NCBI GenBank assembly: GCA_016215405.1
Contig: JACRJQ010000008.1
Location: forward strand, 62,001 to 126,000
DNA length: 64,000 bases
Origin: Candidatus Tayloriibacteriota bacterium
GTDB taxonomy: Bacteria; Patescibacteria; Paceibacteria; UBA9973; UBA6065
Direction: 5' to 3'
Under the pieces are notes generated by a model. That model worked only from the letters and a program-made list of their open reading frames with translations, had not been told where the DNA came from and did not search any database. The position numbers and the translations under genes were made by a program. Of the stretch, positions 25,489 to 34,519 are shown piece after piece (position 1 is the stretch's first letter; the number at the start of each line of letters is the position of its first letter).

Positions 25489-26553
25489 ATGGCGAAAAAA
25501 GAAAAGAAGGAGGCGGCGACGATAGAGACTCACGAAAGACCGAACATCGAAGACACCCTCGCGGCGATAAAGACGAAATTCGGCGACGACGCCATCATGA
25601 AGCTCGGCGACAAGCCGAAAGTCGACGTGAACGCCATATCGACGGGATCGATCGGCCTCGATGCGGCCCTCGGCATCGGCGGCGTGCCTCGCGGCAGGAT
25701 CATAGAGATCTTCGGGCCTGAATCGTCGGGCAAGACCACCCTCTCCCTCCATATAGTGGCCGAGGCCCAAAAGACGGGTGGCATCTGCGCCTTCATCGAC
25801 GCCGAACACGCGATGGACCCTGAGTACGCGAGGAAGATCGGGGTCAAGATCGACGAGCTCCTCATCTCCCAGCCGGATACGGGCGAGCAAGCCCTCGAGA
25901 TCGTAGAATCCCTGGTAAGGTCAGGGAAGCTCGACGTCGTCGTCATCGACTCGGTCGCCGCCCTCACCCCTAAAGACGAGATCGAGGGTGACATGGGCGC
26001 CCAGCACATGGGAAAGCAGGCCCGCCTCATGAGCCAGGCCCTCCGCAAGCTCACCGCCATAACCGCGAAGTCGAAGACCGTCGTCATCTTCATAAATCAG
26101 ATCCGCATGCAGATAGGCGTCATGTTCGGCAACCCTGAGACCACGACCGGAGGAAAGGCTCTGAAGTTCTATACTTCGGTCCGAATGGATATCCGCCGCA
26201 TCGCCCAGATAAAGAAAGGCGAGGAGGTCATGGGCGGCCGTTGCCGCGTCAAAGTGGTCAAGAACAAGGTCGCTGCGCCGTTCAAGCAGACCGAATTCGA
26301 CCTCATGTATAACGAAGGGATCAGCCGCGAAGGAGAGATCCTCGCCTTAGGCGAGAAGATGGGCCTTATAAAGAAATCAGGGGCGTCCTATAAATACGGC
26401 GAGGAGCCGATCGGCCGAGGCTACGATGCGACGAGACAGTTCCTGAAGGAGAACAAGAAAGTGGCGAACGACATCCTCCGCGAGATAAAGAAAGCGCTCG
26501 ACAAGGGAGACATTCTCGAGGCCTCCCCTGCCCCAGCAGAGGCGGGAGAATAG
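25489..26553 (+). CDS. recA: Recombinase RecA
   Basis: 354 residues from ATG 25489 (MAKKEKKEA); a longer frame upstream overlaps the preceding gene and is not conserved-looking. Walker A 'GPESSGKTT', the 'EHAMDPEYARKIGV' and 'DSVAALTPKDEIEGDMGAQHMG' blocks, and the L2 loop 'NQIRMQIGVMFGNPETTTGG' are all intact. Filament formation, strand exchange and SOS-type regulation follow from the family. Closed by a terminator. Confidence 0.98.
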   Translation: MAKKEKKEAATIETHERPNIEDTLAAIKTKFGDDAIMKLGDKPKVDVNAISTGSIGLDAALGIGGVPRGRIIEIFGPESSGKTTLSLHIVAEAQKTGGICAFIDAEHAMDPEYARKIGVKIDELLISQPDTGEQALEIVESLVRSGKLDVVVIDSVAALTPKDEIEGDMGAQHMGKQARLMSQALRKLTAITAKSKTVVIFINQIRMQIGVMFGNPETTTGGKALKFYTSVRMDIRRIAQIKKGEEVMGGRCRVKVVKNKVAAPFKQTEFDLMYNEGISREGEILALGEKMGLIKKSGASYKYGEEPIGRGYDATRQFLKENKKVANDILREIKKALDKGDILEASPAPAEAGE

Positions 26554-26589
26554 TCGGCGACCGGGCTCGAAGATACGCGCTTCAAGACG

Positions 26590-26623
26590 ACGAAAAGCCG
26601 AGGGCGAATGCCCCGGCTTTTCG
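26590..26623 (+). terminator. Terminator of the ftsK-recA unit
   Basis: CGAAAAGCCG...CGGCTTTTCG palindrome with T-tract. The remaining intergenic DNA to 26831 shows a CCGCGAGG/CCTCGCGG hairpin but no gene. Confidence 0.75.
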
Positions 26624-26831
26624 TAACTTGGTTGCATCTGCAAAAGATCGGAACTGCCGCGAGGCGTACCTCGCGGTCCGCAGACCATCATACGCAGAAG
26701 CGATAAAAGAAATATAAAATCGCTCTCTTGCCTTGGGGATATCGATAGAGGGCCGCCCTAAGTAGACAACCTGTCTGCGTTAGGCTAGGATAAAGCCCTG
26801 TTAAGCCTTATTTAGATATACACCAACCAGC

Positions 26832-27422
26832 ATGGCGATGCTTGAATACAACGAGATAACGGTACGCAAGTACATAGTGATCGAGGGCGCACCCTATGAA
26901 GTGATCGAGAACCACATCGCGCGCACCCAGCAGAGGAAGCCTCAAAACCAGACGAAGGTGAAGAACCTCCTCACCGGGCGGCTCTCTAACATGACGTTCC
27001 ACGCCGCAGACAAGGTGGCAGAGGCCGAGATCGACACCCGCGAGGCGAAATTCCTCTATACCTCTAAAGGAGAGTTCTGGTTCTGCGACGCGAACAACCC
27101 TGCCAAGAGATTCAAGATCTCTGCCGAGATACTCGGCCCGAAAGCGCTCTTCCTCAAGGCGAACACCGTATACGACACCATGGTATTCGTCGACCCTGAG
27201 AACGAGGACGGCGAAGGGACGATCTTCGGAGTAAAGCTCGATCCGACCGTAGACCTCAAGGTCGTCGAAGCTCCTCCCGGCATAAAAGGCGATACGGCTC
27301 GAGGAGGCAATAAGCTCGTCAAAGTTGAGACGGGCGCCATGGTCACCGTTCCCCTCTTCGTGAACGAAGGCGATACTATAAGGATAAATACGGAGACGGG
27401 CGAATATAGAGAGCGAGCGTAA
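26832..27422 (+). CDS. efp: Elongation factor P
   Basis: 196 residues: KOW-like N domain, OB domain, C-terminal OB ('GAMVTVPLFVNEGDTIRINTETGEY'). It rescues ribosomes stalled at polyproline stretches. The loop at about 30-38 that usually reads PGKG (with the lysine modified by EpmA) is here RTQQRKPQNQ, so the canonical tip is absent and any modification would have to use another residue. Monocistronic, with its own terminator. Confidence 0.95.
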   Translation: MAMLEYNEITVRKYIVIEGAPYEVIENHIARTQQRKPQNQTKVKNLLTGRLSNMTFHAADKVAEAEIDTREAKFLYTSKGEFWFCDANNPAKRFKISAEILGPKALFLKANTVYDTMVFVDPENEDGEGTIFGVKLDPTVDLKVVEAPPGIKGDTARGGNKLVKVETGAMVTVPLFVNEGDTIRINTETGEYRERA

Positions 27423-27434
27423 TCTGACTCGAAA

Positions 27435-27468
27435 CAAAAACCGCGCGGCCATAAGGTCGCGCGGTTTC
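27435..27468 (+). terminator. Bidirectional terminator after efp
   Basis: AAACCGCGCG/CGCGCGGTTT stem between efp and the convergent gene at 27489. Confidence 0.8.
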
Positions 27469-27488
27469 GCATAGAGGTCAAAAGAGCT

Positions 27489-27944
27489 TCACAGGGCGCA
27501 GGCTGCTTCCGACAAGGGATTCCGAGGCAGCGTAAGCTTGGCCGCGAACCTGAGCATGGATGCGGACGGGACGTAGGCGACAGGCCCCGGCTTTAGGGCG
27601 ATGACGAGACGCGTCGCGAGGATATCGAACATCGCCCCAACGAGCACCGGGCGAGCCATGATGGCTAGCTTTTCCTTTGGGGCCGCCCCGTCCCAGAGCA
27701 TGTAATTGTTCGCGCCGGTGACGGCCAATACAGGAGTCCGCCTGAACTCCCCGGGCGAGCCTAAAGCGAGCCCGATCACCTCGCCGAGCTTCGATTCGTT
27801 CATCTTCATGAGGAATTCGAAGGCGCCCGAGACCCTCTGCCCGAACAGACATGGGTCGAGGCCGCGAACAGCATGGGTGGTGAGGCCGAGGTCGCAGATC
27901 GCCTGAGCCGCTAGCTTTACAAGGTCCTTTTCCGTGGTTCTCAT
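27489..27944 (-). CDS. Hypothetical protein
   Basis: 151 residues from ATG 27944 (MRTTEKDLVK), chosen because an AAAGGG Shine-Dalgarno-like sequence lies five bases upstream; the longer frame to 27971 lacks one. Helical N-terminal half, then a hydrophobic Gly/Ala/Pro-rich C-terminal half ('VALVGAMFDILATRLVIALK'). No signal peptide and no known motif. One of few genes here with a visible ribosome-binding site. The 150 bp upstream contain a perfect CGCAAGAGCG/CGCTCTTGCG hairpin (27978-28000). Confidence 0.6.
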   Translation of the reverse strand: MRTTEKDLVKLAAQAICDLGLTTHAVRGLDPCLFGQRVSGAFEFLMKMNESKLGEVIGLALGSPGEFRRTPVLAVTGANNYMLWDGAAPKEKLAIMARPVLVGAMFDILATRLVIALKPGPVAYVPSASMLRFAAKLTLPRNPLSEAACAL

Positions 27945-28095
27945 TTTTCCCTTTCGGGTTCCCGCTAACATGATCGCATCGCAAGAGCGGTTCGCTCTTG
28001 CGATAAAGGCCCTGAGGAGGCCTTTTGGCGGTCCGCGGGCCCTTAGGGGGCTCGCGATAGGCCCTATATTCCGGATCCGCGAGGGAAAGTCAAAC

Positions 28096-28128
28096 GAAAA
28101 GCCCGCGCCGTAGGGCGCGGGCTTTTCC
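28096..28128 (-). terminator. Terminator of the rpsF-ssb-rpsR operon
   Basis: AAAAGCCCGCGCC/GGCGCGGGCTTTT stem right after rpsR. Confidence 0.85.
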
Positions 28129-28134
28129 CCTCTG

Positions 28135-28338
28135 CTATCGAGCGATGTAAGGAAGGAGTCCCATGAAGCGGGCCCTCTTTACCGCCTCGGCGAGCTTTCG
28201 CTGATTCGTCGAGGAGACGCTCGTGCGCTTCCTCGAGAGGATTCGCGCATGAGGATTGAGGAACCTCTTGAGGATGTCCGTATCCTTATAGTCGATATGC
28301 TGGATGTTATGCTGCTTGAAAAAGCACTGCTTGCTCAT
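28135..28338 (-). CDS. rpsR: 30S ribosomal protein S18
   Basis: 67 residues, 'DYKDTDILKRFLNPHARILSR' and 'QRKLAEAVKRARFMGLLPY' are diagnostic. It binds S6 in the platform of the small subunit. Third gene of rpsF-ssb-rpsR; rplI, which often follows, is missing and the terminator comes directly after rpsR. Confidence 0.97.
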   Translation of the reverse strand: MSKQCFFKQHNIQHIDYKDTDILKRFLNPHARILSRKRTSVSSTNQRKLAEAVKRARFMGLLPYIAR

Positions 28339-28361
28339 AATGGTCTTGGGTTAATTGTTTC

Positions 28362-28826
28362 TTAGAACGGGATGTCTTCCGGATTTATGTCCTCTTCCGG
28401 ATACTCTATCGTATCCACCTCCTTCGCCTTCGATGCCGCTTTCGCAGGAGCACCTGCCGCAGGAGCGGCCGACGGCGCCCCTGGGCCGAAGCCTCCTGGC
28501 TTCGATCCGAACTGGACGCGGTCCGCGACGATCTCGGTGCGATACTTCTTCTCCCCCGACGCCTTGTCGTCCCACGAGCGGGTCTGGATCCTTCCCTCGA
28601 CCATAACCTGCTGCCCCTTCTTGAGGTACTGGGCCGCGGTCTCAGCCTGTCGGCCGAAGACTACGACGTTATGGAAGTCGGTAGATTCCTGCTTCGCGCC
28701 GTTCTTGTCTTTCCAGACTCGATTGGTGGCGACGGAGAGGGACGCTACCTGGATCCCCGACGGCAGAGCCCGGAGCTCTGGGTCGCGCGTGAGGTTTCCG
28801 ACGATGAGGGCTTTGTTGAGATACAT
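28362..28826 (-). CDS. ssb: Single-stranded DNA-binding protein
   Basis: 154 residues. An OB fold (about 1-105) with 'MYLNKALIVGNLTRDPELR' and 'FHNVVVFGRQAETAAQYLKK', a Gly/Ala/Pro-rich linker, and the acidic tip DINPEDIPF, the docking peptide for RecO, DnaG, PriA and other partners. Middle gene of the rpsF operon. Confidence 0.97.
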   Translation of the reverse strand: MYLNKALIVGNLTRDPELRALPSGIQVASLSVATNRVWKDKNGAKQESTDFHNVVVFGRQAETAAQYLKKGQQVMVEGRIQTRSWDDKASGEKKYRTEIVADRVQFGSKPGGFGPGAPSAAPAAGAPAKAASKAKEVDTIEYPEEDINPEDIPF

Positions 28827-28878
28827 AATGCGTAACTTTTACTTTTAATTGGGACCAAGTTAGCTTTATTGTATCAGA

Positions 28879-29364
28879 TTAGGAGACGAGCTTGTCGATG
28901 GACTTATCGAGCTCCTCCTGGGTCGCAGGAGCCTTCTTCTCTGCCTTGGCCTCCTCTTCCTTTCCCGCCTCCCTCTTCTCGTCTCCGAGTATCTTCGGGC
29001 CGTAGATGGTGTTCTCTCGCGCCGTCTTTATGACGATGTGGCGGATCACCTTGTCAGACCCCTTGAGAGCCTTGTCCACCTCGGACGCCGACTCCTTTGG
29101 ACCCTCGAACTTTATCCATCCGAAATACGCGCTGTCAAAACGGTGCCTTACGGGACCGATCGGCTTTATCATCGTATAGGCGAGATTTCGAAGCTTAGGG
29201 AATTCCTCCGATATGACCGTCGCTCCCGTGCTCCCGAGAATCGCCTTTATAGCGTCTACCTCCTTCGGTAGGTTCTCTGGAGAAACAGTGGGAACGACGT
29301 GGAAGCCCACTTCGTAGACGGTCGCCTTCTCCGTCTTAGCTGTCTCTTTTGTCATTTTTTGCAT
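28879..29364 (-). CDS. rpsF: 30S ribosomal protein S6
   Basis: 161 residues, longer than usual (about 100-130). The S6 ferredoxin-like core (about 18-110) has 'TGATVISEEFPKLRNLAYTM' and 'FGWIKFEG'; an acidic/Lys-rich tail (EKREAGKEEEAKAEKKAP) makes up the rest. The start is uncertain: ATG 29364 (MQKMTKE) or ATG 29355. First gene of rpsF-ssb-rpsR. Confidence 0.93.
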   Translation of the reverse strand: MQKMTKETAKTEKATVYEVGFHVVPTVSPENLPKEVDAIKAILGSTGATVISEEFPKLRNLAYTMIKPIGPVRHRFDSAYFGWIKFEGPKESASEVDKALKGSDKVIRHIVIKTARENTIYGPKILGDEKREAGKEEEAKAEKKAPATQEELDKSIDKLVS

Positions 29365-29397
29365 GACTAGCTTATAAACCTGTCCTTGCTATAAGCC

Positions 29398-29416
29398 GTC
29401 CGCCGGCTGGGCGGAC
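29398..29416 (-). promoter_or_regulatory. Hairpin in the rpsF leader
   Basis: GTCCGCC...GGCGGAC stem, 34 nt upstream of rpsF. S6:S18 complexes bind such leaders in other bacteria to repress the operon, but I cannot show the conserved bulge, so the identification is tentative. Confidence 0.35.
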
Positions 29417-29518
29417 TATTCCAAAGCAAGTCCCGATAGAATACCAGAAAACCCTTATTTTGCAAGAATTCCCTAAGAAATCGCCATTCTCAGATCCTTG
29501 AGAATTTGAGGATGGTGG

Positions 29519-30382
29519 CTAGAGCCTAAAAAGCCTCATCGCGTTCTCGACAAGCTGCTTTCGTCCGGATTCGGCGCCCGCCCCCTTTATATCGAGTATC
29601 TTTTCTGCCGTATGGACGACGAACGAGGGCTCGTTGCGCTTTCCCCTCTCGGGCACCGGAGAGACATAGGGACAGTCCGTCTCCGACATGATCCGATCGA
29701 GAGGCGTCGCTTCGACGAGTTCCTTGTACTGCTTCGCGAAAGTGACGACGCCGGTATAGGAGAGATGGAATCCTAGAGAGAGGAATTCCCTGGCGTCTTC
29801 GAGCGTGCCAGCGAAGAAGTGCGCGTCGCCACGGAGCCTGTCTCCCGCTTTTTCTTTGTACCCTATCAAGATGTCGAGGACGTCGCGGTATGCGTCGCCG
29901 CCCGCGCCGGAGCGGATATGAAGCATCAAGGGCAGATCCAGCTCTAATGCGAGCTCTATCTGGGCGATGAACGCCGCACGTTGCCTCTTCCGCTCTTCAT
30001 CTGACGGCGTGCGGTAATAATCGAGCCCGCATTCGCCTATGCCGACGACCTTCTTACCGCCCTCTTCGACGAGAGACCGATAGAAATCCGCGTCGAAATC
30101 CTCGCCCTTCGATTCGAATGGCGCCGTCTCGGGACCTATCTCGTCTTTATCGTGGAATGACGGATTCACGTGGATAGGATGGAGCCCGACTATAGAATAG
30201 ACGCCCTCCGAAAACCTGCGCGTCATCTCGACGGCGCTTTTCGAGGTAGCTTGTTTAGTGCCGACGTTAATCATCCAGACTCCCGCACGGAGAGCCCTTT
30301 CGACCGTCGCCTCCCTGTCCGCGTCGAACGCGGCGAAGTTCGCGTGGGCATGGACGTCTATGTATCGGGGTCTCTGGGACAT
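29519..30382 (-). CDS. tatD: TatD family deoxyribonuclease
   Basis: 287 residues from ATG 30382 (MSQRPRYIDVHAH); an upstream frame would begin inside a palindromic terminator. Metal-ligand motifs in order: 'DVHAHANF', 'GECGLDYY', 'LPLMLHIRS', 'DAHFFAGT' and 'SETDCPYVS'. TatD enzymes are metal-dependent 3'-5' DNases/amidohydrolases used in DNA repair and turnover. Downstream of metG on the same strand but separated by a terminator. Confidence 0.9.
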   Translation of the reverse strand: MSQRPRYIDVHAHANFAAFDADREATVERALRAGVWMINVGTKQATSKSAVEMTRRFSEGVYSIVGLHPIHVNPSFHDKDEIGPETAPFESKGEDFDADFYRSLVEEGGKKVVGIGECGLDYYRTPSDEERKRQRAAFIAQIELALELDLPLMLHIRSGAGGDAYRDVLDILIGYKEKAGDRLRGDAHFFAGTLEDAREFLSLGFHLSYTGVVTFAKQYKELVEATPLDRIMSETDCPYVSPVPERGKRNEPSFVVHTAEKILDIKGAGAESGRKQLVENAMRLFRL

Positions 30383-30428
30383 GACCCAAGCGTACAGGAA
30401 ACGGGCTCGAAAAGTCCACTCCCGATCT

Positions 30429-30470
30429 GAAATCAAAAACAGTATCATATATGATACTGTTTTTGATTTC
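30429..30470. repeat. 42-bp perfect palindrome (metG terminator)
   Basis: The sequence reads the same on both strands over 42 bp, with the core AGTATCATATATGATACT and A/T-rich shoulders ending in TTTTTGATTT. It can act as a terminator for metG on the minus strand. The core is identical to that at 49170-49207. Confidence 0.85.
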
Positions 30471-30503
30471 CCTTCCGTCGATCGGCGTACCGCCCTCCTC
30501 GGA

Positions 30504-31943
30504 CTATTCCTTTCGAAGGAACAGGGGGGCTTCCGGCATCTTGTGCGCGCGGACCAGCGCGAGGATCGATTCGGAAACCATAGGGAGTATGGGCTTGAGG
30601 AGGATACCTATCCCGTAGACGCGAGAGACGAGGTCGGAGATCACCTCTACCGCCGCGGCCTTGTCCGTCTTTACGAGCTTGAACGGCGCCTTTTCCTGGA
30701 TGAGCCCGTCGGCCTCCGCTATCGCCTTCCATACGACGTTCGACGCGGCCTGGATGTCGAAAGAGTCCATGGCCTTTAGATATTCCTTAGGCGCTTCGGC
30801 CTCTGCGACGCTCACAGGAGACTCGATATGCGTCGTCGCCATCTTCATAACGCGAGAGACGAGGTTGCCGAGGCCGTTCGCGAGGTTGGTGTTGTACGCC
30901 AATTTGAAGCGCTCCATGGTAAAGGGCGAATCTTCGAACGAACCTATCTCACGCGCTACGAAATAGCGCAGGGCGTCGGTGCCGTATTCGCGCACGACGT
31001 CGACAGGGTTCACGACGTTGCCGAGAGATTTAGACATCTTCACTCCCCCATCGCCGGTCACGAAGCCGTTCACGACGACGGTGTGGGTCGGAGGCAAATC
31101 TGCGGCGAGGAGCATCGCCTGCCACATGACCGACTGGAAACGCGTATTGTCCTTGCCGCAATACTGGGTCGGCGTGCCGTTCTTCCAGAACATATCGAAT
31201 TTGGCCGTATCCTCCGGCCAGCCGAGGGTCGAGATATAGTTCACGAGCGCGTCGAACCAGACGTACATGACATGGCTGTCGTCTCCGGGCACAGGGACCC
31301 CCCATGACATCTTCGATTTGAGGCGCGATATCGAGAAGTCTTCAAGGCCTCTCTTTATGAATTCCCTCATCTCGTTCATCCTGAACTCGGGCACGATGGA
31401 GTGGCCCTTCTTGTCGTAGAGGGCGAGGAGCCTGTCGCCGAAGGCCGAGAATCGGAAAAAATAGTTCTCCTCGTCGATAGTCTCGATCTCGAGATGCGGA
31501 TGTATGGGGCATTTGCCCTCGACAAGCTCGCTCTCGGTCTTCGTCTCTTCGCAGCCGACGCAATATCGCGACCTGTAGTTCTTCTTGTAGATATAGCCGT
31601 TCTTCTCCACCCTCTTCCAGAACTCTTGAGCGGCACCCTCATGATGGGCGTCCGTGGTGCGTATGAAATGGACGTCTTCCGAGACGCCTAACAACGGGAG
31701 TATCTTCTTGAAATTCGCCGCCGATTCGTCGACGTACGCTTTGACGTCTTTCCCCGCCTTCTCTGCGGACTTGAAGAGCTTCTGGCCATGCTCGTCTGTG
31801 CCGGTGTTGAAGAATACCTCGAAGCCGGAGAGGGTCTTCCACCTCGCGACGATATCGGCGCGCACGAACTCGAGAGCGTGCCCCATGTGAGGCTCCGCGT
31901 TAACGTACGGCAAGGTCGTGGTTATATAAAAAGGCTTTTTCAT
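30504..31943 (-). CDS. metG: Methionyl-tRNA synthetase (catalytic part)
   Basis: 479 residues: 'TTTLPYVNAEPHMGHALEF' (HIGH motif), a single zinc-type insert with 'YCVGCEETKTESELVEGKCP', 'FDALVNYIS' and KMSKS ('GGVKMSKSLGN'), then the anticodon-binding helices. The C-terminal tRNA-binding (EMAP-like) domain that fuses to many MetRS proteins is absent; a free copy is encoded at 51968-52402. Charges tRNA(Met). Ends in a palindromic terminator. Confidence 0.96.
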   Translation of the reverse strand: MKKPFYITTTLPYVNAEPHMGHALEFVRADIVARWKTLSGFEVFFNTGTDEHGQKLFKSAEKAGKDVKAYVDESAANFKKILPLLGVSEDVHFIRTTDAHHEGAAQEFWKRVEKNGYIYKKNYRSRYCVGCEETKTESELVEGKCPIHPHLEIETIDEENYFFRFSAFGDRLLALYDKKGHSIVPEFRMNEMREFIKRGLEDFSISRLKSKMSWGVPVPGDDSHVMYVWFDALVNYISTLGWPEDTAKFDMFWKNGTPTQYCGKDNTRFQSVMWQAMLLAADLPPTHTVVVNGFVTGDGGVKMSKSLGNVVNPVDVVREYGTDALRYFVAREIGSFEDSPFTMERFKLAYNTNLANGLGNLVSRVMKMATTHIESPVSVAEAEAPKEYLKAMDSFDIQAASNVVWKAIAEADGLIQEKAPFKLVKTDKAAAVEVISDLVSRVYGIGILLKPILPMVSESILALVRAHKMPEAPLFLRKE

Positions 31944-31996
31944 AGGTAAGTTTAAGGATATCCCAAAGGCGCTGAAAGTCTAATGTCTAGGCCGTT

Positions 31997-33112
31997 TTAA
32001 GCCTCTATCGTCTGCGGAGCCCTTTTGTCCTTCTGCATGTCGTCGATAAGCTCCATGAGCATGGAGGCTACCGGGACGGAGAGGATGATACCGAGAAAGC
32101 CCGCGAGCTCGAAGCCCACGAGAAGGGAGAGGATGACGAGTATCGGGGGTATGCCGACGATCTTCTTCACGACGAGAGGGTATATCAGATGGTTCTCGAA
32201 CTGCTGGATGATGAGATAGAGGCCCGCGACGATGAAGGCTGAGGTGGCGCCGCCGTCGAGGTAGACGCTCGCGACCGCAGGCACCGCCGCGATGATAGGG
32301 CCGAAGAGAGGGATCATCTCGAGGAATGCAGCGAGAACGGCGAAGAGGAGAGCGTTCTTTACTCCGAGGACCATAAGGCCGAGATAGACGAGTATGCCCA
32401 CGAGGATGGCGAGGACGAGCTGGCCCTGCATCCAGAGTCCGATCTTCGTCTGGGTCCTCCTCCAGAGCCCTATCACGTAGCTCTCCTTAGAAGCCGGGAT
32501 GACGACGCGCAAGAACTTCTCGACACCGTCATCTTGCACCGCGAGATAGAACGAGAGAGCGATGATGATGAAGAACGATATTATCCCTCCGAATACCGAG
32601 CTCGCCGAGTGGACGAATCCGGCAGAAACCGCGGTGATGGCCTCGTTTATGCCCTGAAGAGCGCCCTGGATCGAGAAGTCGTCCGAGCGCGGGCTCTGGA
32701 TCGCCTGTTGTCCCTCTTCGATGCCGCGCGCGACCGACATAGCGATTTCTTTCGACTCTTCGGTCTTCTCTGCCCCTAAAGGATTCCAGAGCTCTGTCGA
32801 TTCGAGATACTCGGGAACGGAATTGAGGAATGCGGAAGTGTCCTGGAGGAATTGAGGCACTAAGGTATAGAACGCTCCGACGAGGACGCTCGCGATAAGC
32901 GCGTAGACGATGAGGGCCGAGAACACGCGATAGACGCCTCGCCTCATGAACCATTTGATCATAGGCTCGAGAGACGAGGCTATGACGACGGCGGTCAGGA
33001 CGACGAGAACGATCCCTTTAAGCGAGAAAAGCGCGAACGTCGTAACGATAAGAAGTATCGCCTTTACGATAGTGCCGGTCGTTATCTCTATGCGCGCCGT
33101 TCCGTTTATCAT
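31997..33112 (-). CDS. AI-2E family transporter (PerM-like)
   Basis: 371 residues with about eight membrane helices. The order of two short N-terminal helices, a soluble 'loop' region (about 95-180) and then 'FFIIIALSFYLAVQ', 'LGLMVLGVKNALLFAVLAAFLEMIPLFGPIIAAVPA' is characteristic. Members include AI-2 exporters and Na+/H+ antiporters; most are generic exporters, so the substrate is open. TAGTAT lies nine bases before the ATG. Confidence 0.88.
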   Translation of the reverse strand: MINGTARIEITTGTIVKAILLIVTTFALFSLKGIVLVVLTAVVIASSLEPMIKWFMRRGVYRVFSALIVYALIASVLVGAFYTLVPQFLQDTSAFLNSVPEYLESTELWNPLGAEKTEESKEIAMSVARGIEEGQQAIQSPRSDDFSIQGALQGINEAITAVSAGFVHSASSVFGGIISFFIIIALSFYLAVQDDGVEKFLRVVIPASKESYVIGLWRRTQTKIGLWMQGQLVLAILVGILVYLGLMVLGVKNALLFAVLAAFLEMIPLFGPIIAAVPAVASVYLDGGATSAFIVAGLYLIIQQFENHLIYPLVVKKIVGIPPILVILSLLVGFELAGFLGIILSVPVASMLMELIDDMQKDKRAPQTIEA

Positions 33113-33137
33113 GGGTTTATGATACTACGAAGTCGCC

Positions 33138-34409
33138 TTAAAAGCTGAGCACCTTCTCTATCGCCTCCTTATTAAGGCCCTTGCCTATGGCCGCGACGGT
33201 AAGCTTCCGGTTATCGAACATGAGACCGGCGACCCGCATGATGTCCTCGGCCGTGATTATGGAGAATATGCCCTCGAACTCCTCGGGGGTGCGCATCTTG
33301 TCAGAGAGTATCTCCTGGTCCGCGAAGAACTCCGCCATGCTGTCGGAGGTCTCGAGCGACATTATCGTATGAGCCTTTATGAACTCCCTCACTTTGTGGA
33401 GCTCGGCATCCGAGACAGGCTCACTCTTAAGCCTCGCGACCTCGCCTAAGGTCGCGCCTATTATCTCGGGGACCCTCTCTGCGGTGGTGCCTGTATAGAT
33501 CGAAAAATTGCCGAACGAATTATACGAAGATCCCGACGCGCCGATATAATAGCCGGCCCCCATCTCGTCGCGGAGCTTCGCGAAGAGGCGCGACGACATT
33601 CCGCCGCGCAAGACGTTCTTTATAAGGTGAGCGACGAACCTGTCTGGGTGGCGCCTGTCGAACGTTCTCCAGGCGAGGACGATGTGCGATTGGTCCGTAT
33701 CTTTCTCAAGGAGGACGGTCTCTGGCGCGGCCTGCTCTCTGTCTTTAGTGAGGAATTCTTTGCCCGCCTCTCCTCCGTAGGCGGCGCCAAAGGTATTTTT
33801 CGCCCACTCGAGCATGAGCGCCTCGTCGATCCCTCCCGCTATGGTCACTATGGTGTTCCGCGGCGTGTAATGGAGGTTGTGATACGCGATAAGGTCGCCG
33901 CGGGTAATGGCCCTCACAGTCTCCTTGGTCCCGAGGATATCGCGTCCGGCAGGCTCTCCCCCGTACATGTGCTCGCGGAGAGCATCGTGCACCCTCTCCT
34001 GCGGATCGTCTCGGTACATGTCGATCTCGCCCAAGACGACGCCCTTCTCCTTCGCTATCTCTGCTTCGGGAAAGGTAGAGTTTATATATATGTCGGCGAC
34101 GATATCTCCGATATCCTCGAAATGCTTTACGTCTGCCTTTGCATAGAACCCCGTCACCTCGTTCGTCGTAAAAGCGTTGTACGCGGCGCCGATGGAGTCG
34201 AGCTCTATGGTTATATCTCGCGAGGAAGGCCGCTTCGAGGTCCCCTTGAAGCACATGTGCTCGAGGAAATGCGAGATGCCGGATTGCTCGGGTGTCTCGT
34301 AATAGGCGCCGGTCGCGATGTTTACGAGCACGGTGACCGTGGGGTTCCCTTTCATGGGGACTGTTATGACGCGGACGCCGTTTTGAAGTGTGGTTTTGGT
34401 GAATCGCAT
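33138..34409 (-). CDS. M16 family zinc metallopeptidase
   Basis: 423 residues. The inverted zinc motif HxxEH is in 'SHFLEHMCFKG' (about 43-53), with the third ligand Glu in 'KGVVLGEIDMYRDDP' (about 125). The C-terminal half is the inactive M16 domain. The family (processing-peptidase/pitrilysin type) cleaves peptides inside a two-lobed chamber; here it would act in the cytosol. A -10 (TATACT, 34429-34434) gives a short leader. Adjacent to a hairpin-rich region of unknown use. Confidence 0.93.
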   Translation of the reverse strand: MRFTKTTLQNGVRVITVPMKGNPTVTVLVNIATGAYYETPEQSGISHFLEHMCFKGTSKRPSSRDITIELDSIGAAYNAFTTNEVTGFYAKADVKHFEDIGDIVADIYINSTFPEAEIAKEKGVVLGEIDMYRDDPQERVHDALREHMYGGEPAGRDILGTKETVRAITRGDLIAYHNLHYTPRNTIVTIAGGIDEALMLEWAKNTFGAAYGGEAGKEFLTKDREQAAPETVLLEKDTDQSHIVLAWRTFDRRHPDRFVAHLIKNVLRGGMSSRLFAKLRDEMGAGYYIGASGSSYNSFGNFSIYTGTTAERVPEIIGATLGEVARLKSEPVSDAELHKVREFIKAHTIMSLETSDSMAEFFADQEILSDKMRTPEEFEGIFSIITAEDIMRVAGLMFDNRKLTVAAIGKGLNKEAIEKVLSF

Positions 34410-34428
34410 ACGGTGTTAATACGAAACG

Positions 34429-34434
34429 AGTATA
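34429..34434 (-). promoter_or_regulatory. -10 element of the M16 peptidase gene
   Basis: TATACT on the minus strand, 19 bp before the start codon. Confidence 0.5.
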
Positions 34435-34519
34435 GCATTTTGCCTCGATTCATCGCCTTAAATCTTCGGGCCGAGATTCATCAGTTTTTTAGTCCTTTCC
34501 TTTGTCGGGCACAGGTAAT

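Noticed and set aside
30383..30448. Longer tatD start at 30448
   Set aside because: It would begin inside the metG terminator palindrome; the conserved fold starts just after ATG 30382.
30429..30470. Palindrome as an NrdR box
   Set aside because: NrdR boxes are paired, shorter and placed before ribonucleotide reductase genes; this palindrome lies after genes and has terminator features.
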